Positions 60,477 through 64,000 of a DNA stretch of 64,000 nucleotides are shown piece after piece; position 1 is the first letter of the stretch; each line of letters begins with the position of its first letter. The notes beneath the pieces are model-generated. The model saw nothing but the letters and a program-made list of their open reading frames with translations. It had not been told where the DNA came from and did no database searches. Made by a program: the position numbers and the translations under genes. Origin of the DNA: Lumnitzera littorea (Eukaryota > Streptophyta > Magnoliopsida > Myrtales > Combretaceae); the NCBI GenBank assembly GCA_024138015.1, contig JAMXBB010000004.1, positions 108,631,950 to 108,695,949 of the forward strand, in the 5' to 3' direction.

Positions 60477-63400
60477 TGTTGCGCTCTAACGCGGTAGGAT
60501 CGTACCAATCCCGCCATACCAACCATTCTAAAATATAAGTTGGCCTTACAACTGCTATTCTAAACCTGATTTACACAAAGCGTCTACGACTAACTCGCTT
60601 TAAAGTAAATGATTCGTAATTTAAATAAGTCATTTACCTAAGAAAGTAAGAAAATATATATATACACTAAAATTCAATTATTGCAATTAACGTTTACAAC
60701 GTTTCACTGTAATCTATTTCCTAATTAATACGTTATTCAAAAATGAAAAATTCTAAAATAAGAGTGTAGACTTTAAAAATATATATTTGTTCTTTAAATG
60801 TTTTTCCTCACTCTCCAAGATCCAGCAGTTACTAACTTCAGGGTAGTTGTAAACCGCTTCTTCACTAGCACCTACAACAATGTCTATAGGGATGTGAGCA
60901 ACCACAACTCAATAAGTTAGGACGGAGAACTTAAAACTATACCACCAACACAAACAAGTTTATCACCCAATTTAGTTAGATGCAATGCATGGACATACAA
61001 ATGCTATCGTACGACGTTGTCTAGCCCATCGTAACATTAAAAAAATTACGCCCGCTTTAATTCGGGTTGAGGAGTTACCGTTAATGTAACGGCTCACGAC
61101 CAAACCCAGGCTTGTGCAATGGAAACACTGCTCCTCCCACGACTACCTTCAAACCATTGACTTTACCCTTGCCATGACCTCCTTACTTGTCACTTAGTTT
61201 AACTAAGGATGAAGAAGGAACCCATTATGCTATTCAGTGCTATCTCTTTCGAAGGGATCGGTATTTGGCCGGAGAATCCTAAGTTTCCCCTAATGGGTTA
61301 CTATGCAAGTCCGGTTTATGATTACAAGTCATATATTTGTTAAGTCTAGTTTAGGATGATTAATCATTTCGTACAATACAAGCCAGAACAACAGACAAAA
61401 TTATAGCATCACTCATAATCAAGCACATATACACAGCCAACTACCTAACAAGCATAACCAAGTATAATCTCAAGCCTCTAAAATACAACAACGTATTAAT
61501 CCCAACTTACCTAGACTTCTCGTTTGCTCACTCGAGATTTGACTCACTCAAGCCATCACCAATCATCCTTATAATACAAACGTGGTTTCAGTTTTCTATA
61601 TAATTGATATCAGGCAAGTGCACCTATCAGTTTTAATATAGTGGATGTGAGTCCGAGTTGATCCCTCAGAGACTTCGAGTACTAATATTAACTTTAGCTC
61701 TATTATCTAACCGGAAAATTGTGATGAGTTGAATGAATTAAGAATACTAAAATTAACAAACTAACCTAATTATGAGACTTGATTAAGCAATTTAGAAAGC
61801 GATAAAATTGAGAACGACTTCAAGAAAGTAAACAACGTATTTAGGAATTATTTCCCCTAGTGTTTAACATGTGACCGCTTAAAATGTATCCAATTCAATC
61901 TCTATTATTCTTGACCGGAAGGATTCATAATTAAAGTTAACACCTTTCTCAAGCATATTAACCCTAATCCTAAATTATTTACCGGAATCTCTTCTCTTAG
62001 TAATATAATTTAGAATCACATTAATGTATAAGGAATTCCCACACAAAAGAACAACTTTCCGGAAGAGACATATATCTTATCTCTAAGTACACATGCAGTT
62101 CTCTCCAATTATATAAAGATCTCATTACACATGTGATTTCTTAATCATCATGCATAATATCATAGATTGATATCCTAGAAATATCAATTAACAATTAAAT
62201 AACATAATTGAATCAAGAAAAGATAGAAACTTTATTGAAAATTATCAATCAATCTAATAGTCACATGAAACCCTAAGTTCCATAATCCTAAATACAGGAA
62301 TATTAAGCTATCATAATGAAACTAAAAACGAATTCCAACAAAATCAATAAATAAAACATGAAAAATTGCTTTTTGTTGATGAAAAATCTCTTCAATCTTG
62401 AAGTGGGTGTTGCTTTCGCCTTTTTCCTCCTTCTCTTCAAGTCTCTTCACTTTTTGAATGTCCAATCTTGTGTGTGAAACCCTAATAAGTCCTTTTATAA
62501 TGTATTGTAAAGTCCCTTTTTTTTTTCGTCACCAGACACAGTCGTGTCCCCAGGTCGTGTAACTTTCTGACCTGGGCAAATCTTCCTGGATGGACACAGT
62601 CTAGGGATACAGTTGTGTCCTGGACTGTGTAATTTCATAACTCATTCATTTGAACTCCAAATTGAGTGAAACTTGATTCATTTTCTTCGTTTTCAATTCA
62701 AGAACGCGTTCAAACCTTGAAATCAAAATTTTACTCAATTAAGTATCAATTTCTTTAAAGAAAACCAAAGATGTAAGGGAAATACTATAAAATCACCATG
62801 TGAAATATATTTAAAATAAGAGTTATTAATAACTATTATAGATTGGTTTTATCCTATAACGCTTATTGTTATCTTTTGTTTAGGGATTAATATACCTAAT
62901 TATCCAGGTTTTTAAGTCTTTTACAATTCTTCTTGAATCATGTTAAGTTCTATTCGCATCAATTTCTAAATTAAGTTTTTAACTCAGTTTTTTGTTAGAA
63001 ATTTATCCGTTCAACCTAAGAAATCATCCCAACTCATAATGTGAAATTAATTGCATTATTTATGGATATCCTAAATATTGCTTTTAGTCTTAACTAATGT
63101 TCTAGTCCATGTGGTACACTCGAATCCTAATTTAATTACCAAATTCACTCTCATTATAAGAAAATCCTATATTTTTCATATAATTACCTTAATTTAAGTT
63201 TCCTATCAGATTTATTATATATTCTTATTATTATCATAATATCAATTTTAACTAATATTTTCCTAATTATTAATTTCTCATACTTATATATTACACATTA
63301 TCACCTAATGTGTACATAATGTATATATCTAATATTGCTATCACTTCAAATATCGTCTTCCAACATCAAATAACATTCCAAATAGCTAAATTCATCCCAA

Positions 63401-64000
63401 ATTAGATTTTGAACCTAATTACCCTAAATTACCAAATTAACTTAAAATTTATCATTTTTACCTATTACATATTTACTATATAATATCTTAATAATTATAT
63501 CTAACACTTCAAATGCTATGAATAGCATACTCCATTAGATTTCAACATCCTAAAACATATAATTGTGCATTAAATCAGTAATTACCCATTAAATTACTTA
63601 ATTGACCATAAATGGCCCATTTTATGCATCATTTTAAGGCTTAAAAATTTTGAAAATTAATTTTTGAAAAAAGAGCTTTATAGCACTGTTCTATAACCCC
63701 TAAGTAGTCTATACAAAAATTTTGAGTGCAAACCTATACTCTTAAGTCTATTTATTTCTAATTCGAAACATACTCGGTTTTATAAGATTTCTTAAGGATG
63801 GTATATTTTGAGACATAAATTCATCAAAATAAAAATTTTCCCTAAATATACATACTAAAATATTTCAAAATAACAAAATTTCACAACTTTCTAATAATAT
63901 TTAATATTTTTACAAAATTACACAAAATCGGGTTTGAAAATTGAACTCACCTAAACTAGTGGCTTCGACCACTGTGGCCTTATCAGCCAGTCTGGGCGCT
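60477..64000 (-). mobile_element. Long-LTR family member C, running off the window
   Basis: On the minus strand the end GCGTTAGAGCGCAACA (60477) corresponds to the end of solo LTR B. Shared blocks follow in reverse order: TTTACTTTAAAGCGAGTTAG with ACGCTTTGTGTA (about 60575-60610); TTATTGAGTTGTGGTTGCTC (about 60900); the Ser/Arg-rich-looking block around 61060-61310; AAGTCTAGGTAAGTTGGG (about 61500-61520); and TGTGTAATTTTGTAAAAATA (about 63910). About 900 bases of the LTR by comparison with B should lie beyond 64000. A 1.2-kb insertion interrupts it (about 61605-62790). Confidence 0.7.
61605..62790 (+). mobile_element. Insertion within long LTR C, class unresolved
   Basis: Absent from the aligned position in LTR B (near 49360). 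It begins near GGCAAGTGCACCTATCAGTT and has TCCGAGTTGATCCCTCAGAG soon after, a motif pair seen in a widespread plant repeat whose class I cannot assign. Near its right side are two related modules with CACAGTCGTGTCCC and TACAGTTGTGTCC. The first contains a stem-loop CCCAGGTC / GACCTGGG with a 12-base loop (62549-62576). The exact ends and target duplication were not found. It has no coding capacity. Confidence 0.45.

Overview
The window is nuclear DNA from a flowering plant, almost certainly a eudicot. It is AT-rich and its genes are split by GT-AG introns. Four plant genes are recognisable; between them lie microsatellites and layers of decayed retrotransposons and DNA transposons. I cannot name the species from sequence alone. 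A single N (23477) and a 374-bp run of N (58627-59000) show that this is a scaffold from a draft assembly.

Gene-bearing left part (1-19.3 kb) and one gene at 31-35.5 kb. (1) A six-exon plus-strand gene for a bHLH transcription factor of the bHLH79/BEE-like type (1303-6073). (2) An intact single-exon germin-like protein gene on the minus strand (6788-7453), with a frameshifted second germin-like copy about 1.3 kb upstream of it (about 8785-9400). (3) A three-exon minus-strand gene for a GTD-binding (DUF593) myosin-binding membrane protein (16274-18872), whose first intron appears to use a GC donor. (4) A nine-exon minus-strand gene for a GRC3/NOL9-type polynucleotide 5'-hydroxyl kinase (31384-35468). 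The exons were joined by hand, and reading phase is kept across every junction. The four genes are ordinary, functionally unrelated housekeeping, regulatory or secreted-protein genes. I see no operon-like or clustered pathway.

Mobile DNA. There is a three-copy tandem array of a TRIM-like unit (9914-10527). A decayed Ty1/copia element with both LTRs (11619-15997) contains a second, truncated LTR element. A non-autonomous hAT-type element (23491-24824) has near-perfect 8-bp target duplications. A LINE ORF1 relic lies at 27.5-28.3 kb. Three members of one long-LTR family, probably Ty3/gypsy, sit at 39.5-42.5 kb (+), 47517-50514 (+; a solo LTR of about 3.0 kb with a perfect AGTTG target duplication) and from 60477 past the window end (-). 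A LINE ORF2 relic (50.5-56.0 kb) is interrupted by a solo copia-like LTR (52678-54051), and its reading resumes on the other side. The stretch 35.9-47.3 kb also holds diverged low-complexity duplications, one of them split by a GC-richer 2.2-kb insertion.

I found no new multi-gene system. The most useful observations are structural: a GC-AG intron, nested solo LTRs with intact target duplications, tRNA-like modules within repeats, a TRIM-like tandem array and two probable assembly problems.
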